This document shows, one piece after another, positions 39,802 to 49,923 of a DNA stretch of 64,000 nt. A model generated the notes under the pieces. That model searched no databases. It was given only the letters and a program-made list of their open reading frames with translations, and was not told the DNA's origin. The position numbers and the translations under genes are program-made. Every line of letters begins with the position of its first letter. Positions within the stretch are counted from its first letter, which is position 1. Source of the stretch: Melioribacter roseus P3M-2 (lineage in GTDB: Bacteria > Bacteroidota > Ignavibacteria > Ignavibacteriales > Melioribacteraceae); NCBI RefSeq assembly GCF_000279145.1, contig NC_018178.1, positions 248,001 through 312,000 of the forward strand, written 5' to 3'.

Positions 39802-40629
39802 TCAATATTTGCGGAACCAACGCGGATTTACCTTGGTAACGTAAAGTTGTTTTTTTTCGTTCCAATAGAAAGGTATTGAATCGCGCACCCGAATTCTGAG
39901 CGAGTCTTCGATAAATCTGTATTCGTAATAATCGGGATATTTATCATTATTAATGTTGGCAAGCGTTCTTTTATGAACAATTCCGACGTAGGTTTCGAGT
40001 AAATGCGGGGGCTTACGCCAACCGTCGATCATAAAGAAATTATATTTCCTGTGTCCCGAAATAATTCCGTCTTCATAAAAGAGCTCTACATATTTAATAT
40101 TCTTCGGTTTCCAAGTTTTGATCGACATTTTACTGAAGCCGCCGTGAATAGGAACTTCGGCTTCCCAAATTTTCTCGAAGTTATTGTCGGCGCATTCAAA
40201 TAGCGTCAAATAAAAGAAAGCAGTGCCGAGTTTGGTGCTGTCGAGATTGATAAAACTCGATTCGTATCCCTGTACGTTTTTTCTTTCGACGAACCTTTCG
40301 GATTCTTTGGAACGCACGATTAAAGTCAGTATGAAATTTCCCCCGTCTTTAAAATAAATTATAGCCGGTTTGGGAATTCCGTAAATAGTAGAAGGTTCGT
40401 TTTGCAGAATATACGTTCCGGGGGGATAATTATCCATAATATACTCATGGAGCGCTATGGTATCGCACGGGAACCTGTTTTCGGCTCTTTCTTTTTCTAC
40501 TTCGAGATTATATTCCCTTATTTCTTTTTCTTTGCCCGAAGAAGTCGCAGCGTCTTCCCCTTCTCTCTGTTCGGAAGTGCAAGCGACAATAAATATCAAC
40601 GAAACGATTAAATATTTTACTAACTTCAT
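39802..40629 (-). CDS. Hypothetical lipoprotein
   Basis: 275 residues with a lipoprotein signal peptide: MKLVKYLIVSLIFIVACTS, with Cys17 as the lipid site. A charged linker (residues 20-50, EKEIREYNLEVEKERAE) leads to a compact domain with no family I recognise. Features include YPPGTYILQNEP, GGFSKMSIKTWKP and a C-terminal DKYPDYYEYRFIEDSLRIRV that resembles a short FG-GAP/VCBS-like strand. Its ATG overlaps the peptidase stop by one base (TAATG), so the two are co-translated. Location outer or inner membrane, facing the periplasm; function unknown. Confidence 0.7.
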   Translation of the reverse strand: MKLVKYLIVSLIFIVACTSEQREGEDAATSSGKEKEIREYNLEVEKERAENRFPCDTIALHEYIMDNYPPGTYILQNEPSTIYGIPKPAIIYFKDGGNFILTLIVRSKESERFVERKNVQGYESSFINLDSTKLGTAFFYLTLFECADNNFEKIWEAEVPIHGGFSKMSIKTWKPKNIKYVELFYEDGIISGHRKYNFFMIDGWRKPPHLLETYVGIVHKRTLANINNDKYPDYYEYRFIEDSLRIRVRDSIPFYWNEKKQLYVTKVNPRWFRKY

Positions 40630-42002
40630 TATCCTTTCATTTCCGAAAATTCTTTCAAAAAGTATGCTGAAGCAATCATACCTTTTTTTAAATTAGCGAG
40701 CTCAAAATGCTCGTTCGGCGAATGGATATTGTCGGTATCAAGTCCCAGTCCCATTAAGATTGCCGGGGCTTTCAATTGATTCATAAATTCGACCACAATA
40801 GGAATCGAGCCGCCTTCGCGTGTAAAAACGGCTTTTTTACCGAATGCTTTCGAGACCGCTTTAGCCGCGGTTTGCACGGCTTTGTCTTCCAGCGGCACTA
40901 CTACAGGATAGCCGTAATGAATCATTTTTACGTCAACTTTTATTCCCTCCGGAGCCAGACTTTTGACATACTTTGTAAAATCCGCGGCAATTTTTTGTGG
41001 ATTCTGATTCGGAACAAGGCGCATGCTTATTTTTGCAGAGGCTTTAGACGGTATAATAGTTTTTGCTCCTTCTCCCGTAAAACCTCCTACAATTCCGTTG
41101 CAGTCGAGAGTAGGTCTTACCCATAGTCGTTCCAAAGTCGTATAACCCTTTTCTCCCGCCAAAGCTTTCACGCCCAATTCCTTTGCAAATTTCGCGTCGG
41201 AAAATTTCAGACGCCTGAAATTTTCTTTTTCCGCCTTACTCAATCTCAGTACGTCTTTATAAAAGTTCGGCACCGTAACCCTGCCGTTCTTGTCGTGCAA
41301 CTTTGCAATCATCTTTGCGAGTTCGTTAACTGGGTTGGCGACTGCGCCGCCGAAACTACCCGAATGGAGGTCTGCTTTAGGCCCGGAAAATTCGACTTCC
41401 ATATAAAGGAGTCCGCGTAAGCCGTATGTAATCGTCGGCACGCCGGGAGCGTACATGCTCGTATCGGAAATTAATATTGCGTCGCATTTAAGAAGTTCTT
41501 TGTGTTTCGAAATAAATTTGGACAAACTGCCGCTGCCGATTTCCTCCTCTCCTTCAATCAAAAATTTAACATTGACCGGCGGCGCGCCGTAATTCTTAAA
41601 GAAAGCTTCGACGCTTTTGATATGAGCAAACTGTTGACCTTTATTGTCGTTTGCTCCCCTCCCCCATAATTTTCCTTTTTCAATCTTCGGTTCGAACGGC
41701 GGAAAAGACCATTTCTCGATCGGATCGACGGGCTGTACGTCGTAATGACCGTAAATGAGCACAGTGGGCTTGTCCGGAGCGCCGATCCATTGACCGTAAA
41801 CTATCGGATGTTTTTCCGTACTGAATACCTCAACGTTAGTCAAACCGATATTTCTCAGTTTGTTGGCAAGAAATTCAGCGCATTTGACCATATCTTTACT
41901 ATGTTCAGGCGATGTGCTGATGCTGGGAATACGCAGGTATTCTTTTAATTCTTCCAAAGAATTGTCAAAATTCGTATTCAAGTGTTTGATTATATTTTCC
42001 AC
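40629..42002 (-). CDS. M20-family dipeptidase/metallopeptidase
   Basis: 457-residue zinc peptidase of the M20A dipeptidase group. Metal-binding blocks: IYGHYDVQPVDP (His-Asp), GRGANDNKGQQFAH (bridging Asp), LIEGEEEIGSGSL (catalytic and ligand Glu), ISDTSMYAPG, and the C-terminal DNIHSPNEHFEL (His). The dimerisation/lid domain spans about residues 190-350. Family members hydrolyse dipeptides or beta-alanyl peptides; exact substrate unknown. No signal peptide, so cytoplasmic. It is upstream of and coupled to the lipoprotein gene. Confidence 0.93.
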   Translation of the reverse strand: MENIIKHLNTNFDNSLEELKEYLRIPSISTSPEHSKDMVKCAEFLANKLRNIGLTNVEVFSTEKHPIVYGQWIGAPDKPTVLIYGHYDVQPVDPIEKWSFPPFEPKIEKGKLWGRGANDNKGQQFAHIKSVEAFFKNYGAPPVNVKFLIEGEEEIGSGSLSKFISKHKELLKCDAILISDTSMYAPGVPTITYGLRGLLYMEVEFSGPKADLHSGSFGGAVANPVNELAKMIAKLHDKNGRVTVPNFYKDVLRLSKAEKENFRRLKFSDAKFAKELGVKALAGEKGYTTLERLWVRPTLDCNGIVGGFTGEGAKTIIPSKASAKISMRLVPNQNPQKIAADFTKYVKSLAPEGIKVDVKMIHYGYPVVVPLEDKAVQTAAKAVSKAFGKKAVFTREGGSIPIVVEFMNQLKAPAILMGLGLDTDNIHSPNEHFELANLKKGMIASAYFLKEFSEMKG

Positions 42003-42162
42003 GACTCCTCCGGTAGTTTTTCTGCGAGGGGCTTAGAGCCCGTTATCTTATAAACTCAAATTTAACTTACATTACTTCGGGATTCAAGTAAATTAGTAGA
42101 TAAAAAATTTTTATTCTGCCTTTATTTATTGGTAAATTTGAACATCAATAAATTTCCGACAA

Positions 42163-43518
42163 ATGATATTAACAAAATACATATTAAAAAACCATCTTGC
42201 GCCGTTTCTATTTTCGATATTTACTCTAATAGGAATCTTCTTATTACAGTTTTTGATGAAATTCGCCGACCGGTTGGTAGGCAAAGGCCTGGGAATCTGG
42301 ATAATAACAAAGTTGATAGTTTATAACCTTGCATGGATGATAGTGCTTGTGGTTCCAATGTCGGTGTTGGTTGCAACCTTGATGGCTTTCGGAGGTATGG
42401 CGCAGAATAACGAAATTGCGGCGCTCAAAGCCACCGGTATGAGTCTCTACAGAATGATACTGCCTCCATTGGGCGCTTCATTAATTTTAGCCCTGTTTCT
42501 GGTTTATTTCAATAATAATATCTATCCGGATGCAAACCATGCGGCCCGGTTATTAATGGAAGATATCTCGCGCCAGAAACCGACGCTTTCGCTTGTTCCC
42601 GGAGTATTTTCGCAGGATGTGCCGAACTATTCTATTCTTGCACGTGAAATCGACCAGGAAAGCAATATATTGAAAAACATTACTATCTATGATTATTCGA
42701 ATCCTCCCTCGATTAATGTTGTTACAGCCAGGTCGGGTATAATTTATCTTTCCTCCAATCAGAAAAAATTGATTATGGATTTGCATGAAGGGGAAATACA
42801 TGAATTCAACAATTCTAATTGGAATCAGTACAGACGACTCCGTTTTGAGAGACATAAAATTGCAATGCCGGCAGAGCAATTTACTTTCGAACAATCCACG
42901 CCGGGCGGACCTCGCGGCGACCGCGAGCTCGGCGCTCCCCAAATGCTGTCGATCGTCGACAGTCTTCAGAAAATCAGAAACAGATATCTATCGGAACTGG
43001 AAAAAACAATCGCTAAAATTACAGTAACCGAATCGCCGACCGTTACGGATAAAGGAGCCGCTAGATTATTTGACAAAGTTAAACAGAGATTGAACAATAA
43101 CAAAAACATATTGAGAAACGTTCTAAATCGGCTGGATTACAATAAAAAAGAGATTAATCGTTATTGGGTAGAAATTCATAAAAAGTATGCTCTGCCGTTT
43201 GCCTGTATTGTATTTATTTTGATCGGAGCTCCGCTCGGAACAATGACGCGTAAAGGCGGTTTCGGAATGGCGGCGGGCATAAGTCTCGTATTCTTTTTGA
43301 TTTACTGGACATTTTTGATCGGCGGTGAAAAACTTTCCGACCGGGGCTTATTATCCCCTTTCTGGGGTATATGGAGCGCCAATATTTTGCTCGGAATTTT
43401 AGGAATAATACTCACTATCAAAAGCGCAAGAGAAAGAATAGAACTGAAGTTCGACTTCATTAATAAAATATTGCCCAAATCCTGGAAATATAATCCGGAT
43501 GAAAATGAAAATTCTTGA
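42163..43518 (+). CDS. LPS export permease LptF/LptG family (first)
   Basis: 451-residue YjgP/YjgQ-family permease. Six membrane spans are expected: three at residues 10-120 (with VPMSVLVATLMAFGGMAQNNEIAALKATG), a large periplasmic beta-jellyroll domain about 125-340, and three at 345-430 starting FACIVFILIGAPLG. The conserved coupling-helix motif EIAALKATGMSLYRM contacts LptB. With its partner it extracts lipopolysaccharide from the inner membrane. It has a longer periplasmic/linker region (about 240-330) than the partner. Overlaps the next gene by 20 bp. LptF versus LptG cannot be assigned firmly. Confidence 0.9.
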   Translation: MILTKYILKNHLAPFLFSIFTLIGIFLLQFLMKFADRLVGKGLGIWIITKLIVYNLAWMIVLVVPMSVLVATLMAFGGMAQNNEIAALKATGMSLYRMILPPLGASLILALFLVYFNNNIYPDANHAARLLMEDISRQKPTLSLVPGVFSQDVPNYSILAREIDQESNILKNITIYDYSNPPSINVVTARSGIIYLSSNQKKLIMDLHEGEIHEFNNSNWNQYRRLRFERHKIAMPAEQFTFEQSTPGGPRGDRELGAPQMLSIVDSLQKIRNRYLSELEKTIAKITVTESPTVTDKGAARLFDKVKQRLNNNKNILRNVLNRLDYNKKEINRYWVEIHKKYALPFACIVFILIGAPLGTMTRKGGFGMAAGISLVFFLIYWTFLIGGEKLSDRGLLSPFWGIWSANILLGILGIILTIKSARERIELKFDFINKILPKSWKYNPDENENS

Positions 43519-44587
43519 CCGCTATCTGATTAAACAATTTCTGCAATCCGTGTTATTCGGATTGATTACCTTCACGGTGATTTTCGTAATCATCGACATG
43601 ATGGAAAAACTCGGCGATTTTATCGACCAGAATGTCGATGCGAGCATGATAGTTGAATACTACATTGTCTTCATGCCGGAGATAATACGACTCATGACGC
43701 CCGTTGCGGTTTTATTGGCGAGCTTGTTTACAGCGGGTAAAATGTCGAACTTGAACGAGCTTACGGCTATTAAAGCGGCGGGCATAAGTCTCTATCGCTT
43801 TATGACGCCTTTTATTATCACGTCGTTTTTTATTTCGATTCTTCTGGTCTATTTCGGCGGCTACATTGTACCGATGGCAAACAAACACAAAGTTTACATT
43901 GAGCAGACATATCTGAAAAAAGGAATAGTTTATTTCGGAAGCAACATCTACTTTCAGGATACGAAGAACAGAATTGTAACTATCAATCTTTACGACGTAG
44001 CCAACGATCAGGCAAACCAGGTCAGCATACAGGAGTTCGATCCGGACGACGAAACCAAAATCACTAAAAGATACGACGCTTTCAGGATGAAATTCGACAC
44101 ACTGAAAAATCAATGGACGCTGTATAACGGCGTCGAGAGGGAATTCGGTGATACCACGGAAAACGTGAGACGATTTGCAGTCAAAGAATTTCCGGGTTTG
44201 AATTTCAAACCTGAGGACGTTATAAAAAAACAGCGCAAGCCCGAAGAAATGTCGCTCGAAGAGCTAAGAAATTTCGCCGACGAACAAAGGCGTACGGGGA
44301 ACAATCCGATTGCCATCGAAATCGAATATCAGTCGAGAATCTCATTTGCGTTTTCTTGTATTGTCGTGGTTCTCTTCGGCTTGCCGATATCCGCAAATAA
44401 AAGAAGGGGCGGACTGGCGCTCCAATTCGGAATCAATTTATTAATTACGTTTATTTACCTTGTTTTCATGAAAGTAAGTCAGGCTTTCGGAAAGAACGGA
44501 TTGTTAGACCCGTTTTTGACCGCATGGTTTGCAAATTTCGTATTCCTCACAGCGGCAATTTTCAATTTAAGATACGCTTCGAAATAG
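43499..44587 (+). CDS. LPS export permease LptF/LptG family (second)
   Basis: 362-residue partner permease. Coupling motif NLNELTAIKAAGISLYRFM, three N-terminal spans, a periplasmic domain about 120-265, and C-terminal spans beginning FAFSCIVVVLFGLPIS. It starts within the end of the upstream gene: ATG 43499 or 43505 (MKILDRYLIKQFL). The two-gene pair is the normal arrangement; the ATPase LptB is not in the window. It ends 4 bp before the convergent cyclase gene, with no evident terminator in between. Confidence 0.92.
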   Translation: MKMKILDRYLIKQFLQSVLFGLITFTVIFVIIDMMEKLGDFIDQNVDASMIVEYYIVFMPEIIRLMTPVAVLLASLFTAGKMSNLNELTAIKAAGISLYRFMTPFIITSFFISILLVYFGGYIVPMANKHKVYIEQTYLKKGIVYFGSNIYFQDTKNRIVTINLYDVANDQANQVSIQEFDPDDETKITKRYDAFRMKFDTLKNQWTLYNGVEREFGDTTENVRRFAVKEFPGLNFKPEDVIKKQRKPEEMSLEELRNFADEQRRTGNNPIAIEIEYQSRISFAFSCIVVVLFGLPISANKRRGGLALQFGINLLITFIYLVFMKVSQAFGKNGLLDPFLTAWFANFVFLTAAIFNLRYASK

Positions 44588-44591
44588 TTTA

Positions 44592-46802
44592 TTATTTAGA
44601 GGTAAGCTCGAATACGCCGTCCCAATCTTCGGGCGGAGGACTGGAAATATAAAATTCACAACGTTCCGCATAAACTCTCGAAGGATAATCTTTGAGTTGT
44701 TCAAACGCTCTCCGGAAATAATCGCAAGCCGCTTCGAAATTACGCATTTTATACAAAGTCAAACCCTGGAAGTAAAAATCTAGTTTTTCCAATGCAGCCA
44801 TTGCCTCGGCGTCGTCCTTTGTGCTTATCAATTCATAAATTTTTGTAGGCGCCGTTTTACCTTTAACTCTTATAATGTCGAGCTCCCTGACGAGAAAATG
44901 ATCTTTAATCAATTCATATGTCGAGTCGCTAATCATAATATTTGTGCCGTATGCTTTATTGGCGCCCTCGAGCCTCGACGCCAGATTTACGTTATCGCCC
45001 AGCACCGTATAATCGAATCTCTTCGAGCCGCCGATGTTGCCCACGATCGCTTCGCCTGTATTAATTCCGATTCTGATATAAATAGGAATTTCTTCGACCG
45101 ACATCCAATTGTTTCTTAATTCAACAAGGCGTTTTTGCATTTTCAATGCGGCATTGCACGCAAGTAAAGCATGGTCTTTAATTTCTACCGGAGCTCCCCA
45201 GAATGCCATTATCGCATCGCCCAAATATTTGTCGACCGTTCCCTTATGCTCAATTATTATTTCGCTCATCTCGTTTAAGAATTCATTGATATATCCGACC
45301 AGCTCTTCAGGCTGTTTTTTTTCGGAGAACGAAGTAAAATTGGCTATATCGCTAAACATTACCGTAATTTCTTTTCTTTCGCCGCCCAGTCTTAATTTCG
45401 AAGGGTTATTCAATAGCTCGGTAACAATTTCCTTGCTTACATACTGACTGAACATATTTTTAATAACAAGATTTTGCTTTCGCTCGATAATAAAATTATA
45501 CGCGGTAGTCGTAAAATACGACAATACCACCGCCAGCGAGTAAGAGACCACCGGCATAACCAGATGTAACTCGATAAAAATAAAGACCGCTAACCTGTAG
45601 ATAATATATACGCCGCATGCGATAAGGACGAAATTTAATATTTCGTTTACGATACTGTTTTTCAGGTTAAGTTTTCTTACGGCTCCGTTCATTATAAACG
45701 CCAGAAAAGAAATGAGAACCGTAAGGATGAAAACTGCGGCGGCAGATTGTTTGTATAAAAAATCCCGCCACAAAATATTTTGAACAACATTTGCATGAAA
45801 TTCCACGCCGTACATAATGTTGCTTCCCTTCTTTCCTGCCGAGAATGAGACGGGAAGCAGATCTCTGTCTTCAGGCATTGTAGACCCGATAATTACGATT
45901 TTATCTTTAAACATTCCCGAATGCAACAATCCGATATCCGGATCGTCCCAAGTATTGATTTCAACGCCGAGCAATTTTTCGTCTTCCGTTTTATAATTTT
46001 TGTCGTCGAGAACGTCAATCAGATTAACTCTTTTGAATGTGGCGTTGCCCCCGTAAAAATTGATCAGCATACTTTCGCTGTCCCATTTGGGAATCTTTAT
46101 ATCGTCAAGAATAAAAAATCCGGCAGAATCCTTGACCGGATAATTGTATTTTAAATTCTTGAATTTATTTATTATCGCAAAGCCGAAACTCGGAAAAGAT
46201 TTCCCGATTACTTCCGAGCGGACGAAAGGGAAATACCTGCGGTAAACTCCGTCGTTGTCGGAGGGCACCTGTACTATTCCGATGGAACTGTCCACTCCAA
46301 AAAATATATTGCCCAAATTGTAATTTGTTTTAGAGACAAAACTCTTGCCTGATTTCCGCTTGCTTTCGTTCGATATATCGATTTTACCCGCGAGCACAAC
46401 CCTGCCGGATTGTTTTATAGACTCAGCCATTAAAGAATCATTTGAAGGCGAGTAGGAATCCGGATTGGAAAAATTGATATCGATACCGATCGACCTGACG
46501 CCGGCTTTCGAAAGATTATTTACAACGCGCGCAAAAACCGAACGAGGCCAGGGCCATCTTCTCGTTTCTTTCGGTATTTGATCGTAGGCGCTTTGGTTTA
46601 TCTCCAGAAGGATGATATTCGAACTGTCTTTAATATCGATAGCGCCTCTTTCCTGGAATCTCTTGTCGATAAGGCGCAATTCGAGTTCCTTCAGCGGGGA
46701 AATTTCAAAATGCGGTACGTTAGTAATCAGAAATGATAAGACAGCGGAAAGAAACACAATAAGAATTCCGCCCCAAAAATCTTTCTCTTTCTTTTTCTTC
46801 AT
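44592..46802 (-). CDS. CHASE2-domain adenylate cyclase
   Basis: 736 residues. TM1 about 10-27; extracytoplasmic CHASE2 sensor about 30-345 (NIILLEINQSAYDQIPKETR, RRWPWPRSVFARVV, KDKIVIIGSTMPEDRD); three membrane spans about 355-450; class III cyclase about 475-660. Metal aspartates lie in VMFSDIANFTSFSE and KYLGDAIMAFWGAP. The base-recognition pair is Lys (VDKYLGD) and Thr (FDYTVLGDNVNLASR), as in bacterial adenylate rather than guanylate cyclases. A TPR-like tail (about 675-715) follows. Last gene of the Fn3-FecR-barrel cluster; FecR and CHASE2 proteins are often neighbours in other genomes, suggesting an envelope signal converted to cAMP. Confidence 0.92.
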   Translation of the reverse strand: MKKKKEKDFWGGILIVFLSAVLSFLITNVPHFEISPLKELELRLIDKRFQERGAIDIKDSSNIILLEINQSAYDQIPKETRRWPWPRSVFARVVNNLSKAGVRSIGIDINFSNPDSYSPSNDSLMAESIKQSGRVVLAGKIDISNESKRKSGKSFVSKTNYNLGNIFFGVDSSIGIVQVPSDNDGVYRRYFPFVRSEVIGKSFPSFGFAIINKFKNLKYNYPVKDSAGFFILDDIKIPKWDSESMLINFYGGNATFKRVNLIDVLDDKNYKTEDEKLLGVEINTWDDPDIGLLHSGMFKDKIVIIGSTMPEDRDLLPVSFSAGKKGSNIMYGVEFHANVVQNILWRDFLYKQSAAAVFILTVLISFLAFIMNGAVRKLNLKNSIVNEILNFVLIACGVYIIYRLAVFIFIELHLVMPVVSYSLAVVLSYFTTTAYNFIIERKQNLVIKNMFSQYVSKEIVTELLNNPSKLRLGGERKEITVMFSDIANFTSFSEKKQPEELVGYINEFLNEMSEIIIEHKGTVDKYLGDAIMAFWGAPVEIKDHALLACNAALKMQKRLVELRNNWMSVEEIPIYIRIGINTGEAIVGNIGGSKRFDYTVLGDNVNLASRLEGANKAYGTNIMISDSTYELIKDHFLVRELDIIRVKGKTAPTKIYELISTKDDAEAMAALEKLDFYFQGLTLYKMRNFEAACDYFRRAFEQLKDYPSRVYAERCEFYISSPPPEDWDGVFELTSK

Positions 46803-49175
46803 TTAAAAACTGAATCTTGCAGATAAACCGGTTATCGAATTGGTATACTTACCCGGGTAATGGAAAAATCTCGCCTGCAAACCGACGAACAAATTGGCGA
46901 TCAAATTGTAATCCGCAAGCAATTCCACATAATGACGCTTGTAATCCCCGAAACTCGGATTGTAAGAAAACGCAAGCTGTAATCGATCTTCCAGCATTTT
47001 ATATTTTACGCGTCCGAGAAATGAAACGTAATCGTAAGTTGCGTTTTGAAGCTCCGTCGAATTGAATAATATTTGGATCAAGGATGTCAGATTTCTGCTC
47101 CAAAAACTGTTGACCGAAAAGGAAATAGAGTTATAGGTAAGATCATTGTTGAATAATGTTTCATCTTCCCTTTTTTGATTTACAATCGTAAAAGAAACCG
47201 AGTTTCGAACATACAAGTCGAAATTATACGAGACTCCGAGCGATATTCTGTTCGTCTTATCGTTTATCATATAACGATTATATAGAGTGTCGTAGACGTC
47301 TATGCCGTTATTCTTTTTGTAAAGATTGTAAGATAAAGTGATACGCGGGAAATTAATTCTTGGAAAGTAAGATATCGACGTTGAAATGTTGTCGAAATTT
47401 GTCGTAGCTATTTTTGTATTTTGTAAATTATCCTCCAGCTTTTCGAGGCTCAAAGACAAGAAAAGTTGATTATCCAAGAGACGCAGACGGTCGCTTATGT
47501 TAAATCCTCTTATATCCGTTCTCAAATAATTCTGTCCGAACGACTGGAAATCGTTGCCGCGGTAGATATACGAAGCTTTCAAGGTATTATAGAAATAATT
47601 AATGCTTAAGTTGGTTCCCGCCGCAAGCGAAGCAAATTCTTGGGGATTCAGAGGACCGATGTATTCGTTTACGGTAATGAAATTTCCGAGAATATCGCGT
47701 ATGGTTCTGATTTGATCGGGGTCTACGTCGATCGATTTACCCGGTCCGAACACCGAATCGATTCTGGCGTCGTCTATTTCACCGGCAGAAATATCATTGT
47801 TGCTCATACTGAATGCGACCTGCGAATTGAACGTAATGTTTTTATTGTCGAGCGCGAACATCAAGTCGGCGCCGAATACGGCATTTTCCTTCGGGCGCGT
47901 TCCGAACTCAATCGAACCCGGATCGTCCTTACCGTGCAAATACGAAAAACCCAATTGGAAATTTTCGCCTCTGCCGAATGAAGGCCGTATTGAAAATATT
48001 TCTCTTTTGAACGTGCCCAGTTCCACTCTGCCGTAGGAATTGCCGTATTTGAGTTCGTCAATCAGTATTACATTCGAGCCCAGAGGAGCATTTTCCTTTT
48101 GATATGTTTCTATAAGTTTACCTTCAACTCCGCGAGTAATTTCTCCGAAGGAAGTTTGAATGTTAAAAATACCCAGATTAATTTCACCGCTTATTCCTCT
48201 CACCCTCTTGCCGTTTAATATCAACGACGGAAACACGGGATACGTATCGCCCAAATGGAGTTCGAAAATTTCGCCGCCCTCAATTTTAAGGCTAAAACGA
48301 TTATAAGGTTGTAGATAGCTTTTCTCTTCCGAAGTTACATAAAGTTTTCCGTCCACATTCAAGACGCCGTACGAAGCGTTGATAGTCGCATTTACATTGG
48401 AATATTGAGCGCTCGATTCGCTTATGTTTTCCGCTCTCGTTTCCGCGCGTATATTCCCCCTGTACTTGAACTGATTTTCCAGCTGCGCCATTCTCTCGCT
48501 TGAAATCACCTGAATATTACGGACTATTGTATGATAGATATTTCCTTCGTTATCATATATTTCCGCTTTTAGCGTATAATAGCCCGGTTTTAATTCGATA
48601 TTCGCCGAGCCGAGAATAATTAAATCGCCTGCAACAAGCGCATTTGAAGTTACGTCTTCATTATTCAGAAATAATTTTGTTTTCTTAATATCAATTTTAT
48701 CGGACGCCTTCATAAAAGACAAACTAACGAGAAAATTTTCCGGAGTGAGCTTTTCGCCCGGAGCCGGACTTAGCACCAAAATATCTTTATCTTTTTCCGA
48801 CTGCGCCTGCACGGTAACTTGAAGCGGCGGCGTCCCGTCGAGCGCACCCTCAGGATAGGTCTCGGTAGAGCCGTCTTTCAAATAAATAATAATATAATAT
48901 TCTATATACGGGCTTTGCACCGATTCCCCGTCAATATCAGCGTAAGCCGAGTTTCCTTTGATCTCCATTTCTCTGATATTAAATTCATTTTTACCGAATT
49001 GCCTGTATGCAATTTCCATTGAAGAGATATTATCCGAAGAAGCCAAATTGGCGGTAATATTTACGGGAGAATTTTCAATTGCCTGGCTAATCCGTACGTC
49101 TGTAATATAATTACTGACCTGAGCATATATAAAGCTCGCCGACATAAACAACGCTATAAAATATTTTTTATACAT
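46803..49175 (-). CDS. Large outer-membrane beta-barrel protein with Ig-like N-terminus
   Basis: 790 residues from ATG 49175, which follows AAGG at suitable spacing and gives a clean signal peptide (MYKKYFIALFMSASFIYAQ). A second ATG at 49199 overlaps the FecR stop. Residues about 20-130 and 140-230 look like two Ig-like beta domains (ITANLASSDNISSMEIAYRQ; KLFLNNEDVTSNALVAGDLI). The rest is strand-rich with aromatic belts, ending SGLSARFSF, a typical outer-membrane C-terminal strand with terminal Phe. I do not recognise the family. Stop and start of the cyclase are adjacent, so they are co-expressed. Probable outer-membrane partner of the CHASE2 cyclase. Confidence 0.72.
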   Translation of the reverse strand: MYKKYFIALFMSASFIYAQVSNYITDVRISQAIENSPVNITANLASSDNISSMEIAYRQFGKNEFNIREMEIKGNSAYADIDGESVQSPYIEYYIIIYLKDGSTETYPEGALDGTPPLQVTVQAQSEKDKDILVLSPAPGEKLTPENFLVSLSFMKASDKIDIKKTKLFLNNEDVTSNALVAGDLIILGSANIELKPGYYTLKAEIYDNEGNIYHTIVRNIQVISSERMAQLENQFKYRGNIRAETRAENISESSAQYSNVNATINASYGVLNVDGKLYVTSEEKSYLQPYNRFSLKIEGGEIFELHLGDTYPVFPSLILNGKRVRGISGEINLGIFNIQTSFGEITRGVEGKLIETYQKENAPLGSNVILIDELKYGNSYGRVELGTFKREIFSIRPSFGRGENFQLGFSYLHGKDDPGSIEFGTRPKENAVFGADLMFALDNKNITFNSQVAFSMSNNDISAGEIDDARIDSVFGPGKSIDVDPDQIRTIRDILGNFITVNEYIGPLNPQEFASLAAGTNLSINYFYNTLKASYIYRGNDFQSFGQNYLRTDIRGFNISDRLRLLDNQLFLSLSLEKLEDNLQNTKIATTNFDNISTSISYFPRINFPRITLSYNLYKKNNGIDVYDTLYNRYMINDKTNRISLGVSYNFDLYVRNSVSFTIVNQKREDETLFNNDLTYNSISFSVNSFWSRNLTSLIQILFNSTELQNATYDYVSFLGRVKYKMLEDRLQLAFSYNPSFGDYKRHYVELLADYNLIANLFVGLQARFFHYPGKYTNSITGLSARFSF

Positions 49176-49198
49176 GGATATTACCTTGTTATAATTCA

Positions 49199-49918
49199 TT
49201 ATTCTTCAGGAGCGTAGTATTCTATTTCGATTGTGCCTTCGTCAGTTTCAATATAAATTTTCTTAACTGCCGCTTGCTTGGACAAATTAATTTTATTCAT
49301 GTCTTCCTGATTTTGACTGCGGAATTGGAAATTGCCCTCGGGTGTAATAACAACCGTATTGCCTTGATTCAATTGCCCCGTACCGCCCTGAGGTCCGCGG
49401 AAAGAGAGGTCCGCCATTCCGGATTCCAACGACATTGTAAAAGTACTGTCCTCGTCGAATTCAAGAAATCCGTTTGTTCCTCGTATTGAAGCAACAACCG
49501 TTGGAGTAGTAAACCGAAATTCTTCGCCTTCGGACTGCTTGTTAACGTCGAAGCCAATCATACCTCTTTGAATAAAAGCATCCTTGTTTAACTTCCGGTC
49601 TTCCGACGCACCGTAGATATGAAGGATTGAATTTTCGCGCACTCTTAAAAGTCCCGAACCGTCTTTGAATATTACCACCGCCAACGATTTTGAACCTGTT
49701 CTCAACTCGTTGCCGTCCGAAAGAGGCAAACCGATCTTTGCTTCCCGCCATTCGGATTCTTCTTCGCTCAATCGATATGTTACATTGTTAAATGCTTTTT
49801 TAATCAAGGCGATTATTTCTTTTGACTCATCTACAGGCTTACGTTTGTTGTCGCCCTGCCCAGCATTAAATCCGAAAATGAGCGGAGCTATTAATAAAAA
49901 AATAACTTTCAGTCTCAT
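49199..49918 (-). CDS. FecR-domain periplasmic protein
   Basis: 239 residues from ATG 49918, 8 nt after AGGTGAT. N-terminal signal peptide (MRLKVIFLLIAPLIFGFNAG). The FecR domain spans about residues 55-185: LSDGNELRTGSKSLAVVIFK, GSGLLRVRENSILHIYG, VVASIRGTNGFLEFD and GNTVVITPEG. No N-terminal anti-sigma tail and no sigma-factor gene nearby, so it is not a FecIR-type regulator. Stand-alone FecR domains beside CHASE2 proteins are a known association of unknown mechanism. It ends in an acidic tail (TDEGTIEIEYYAPEE). Confidence 0.86.
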   Translation of the reverse strand: MRLKVIFLLIAPLIFGFNAGQGDNKRKPVDESKEIIALIKKAFNNVTYRLSEEESEWREAKIGLPLSDGNELRTGSKSLAVVIFKDGSGLLRVRENSILHIYGASEDRKLNKDAFIQRGMIGFDVNKQSEGEEFRFTTPTVVASIRGTNGFLEFDEDSTFTMSLESGMADLSFRGPQGGTGQLNQGNTVVITPEGNFQFRSQNQEDMNKINLSKQAAVKKIYIETDEGTIEIEYYAPEE

Positions 49919-49923
49919 AGTAA

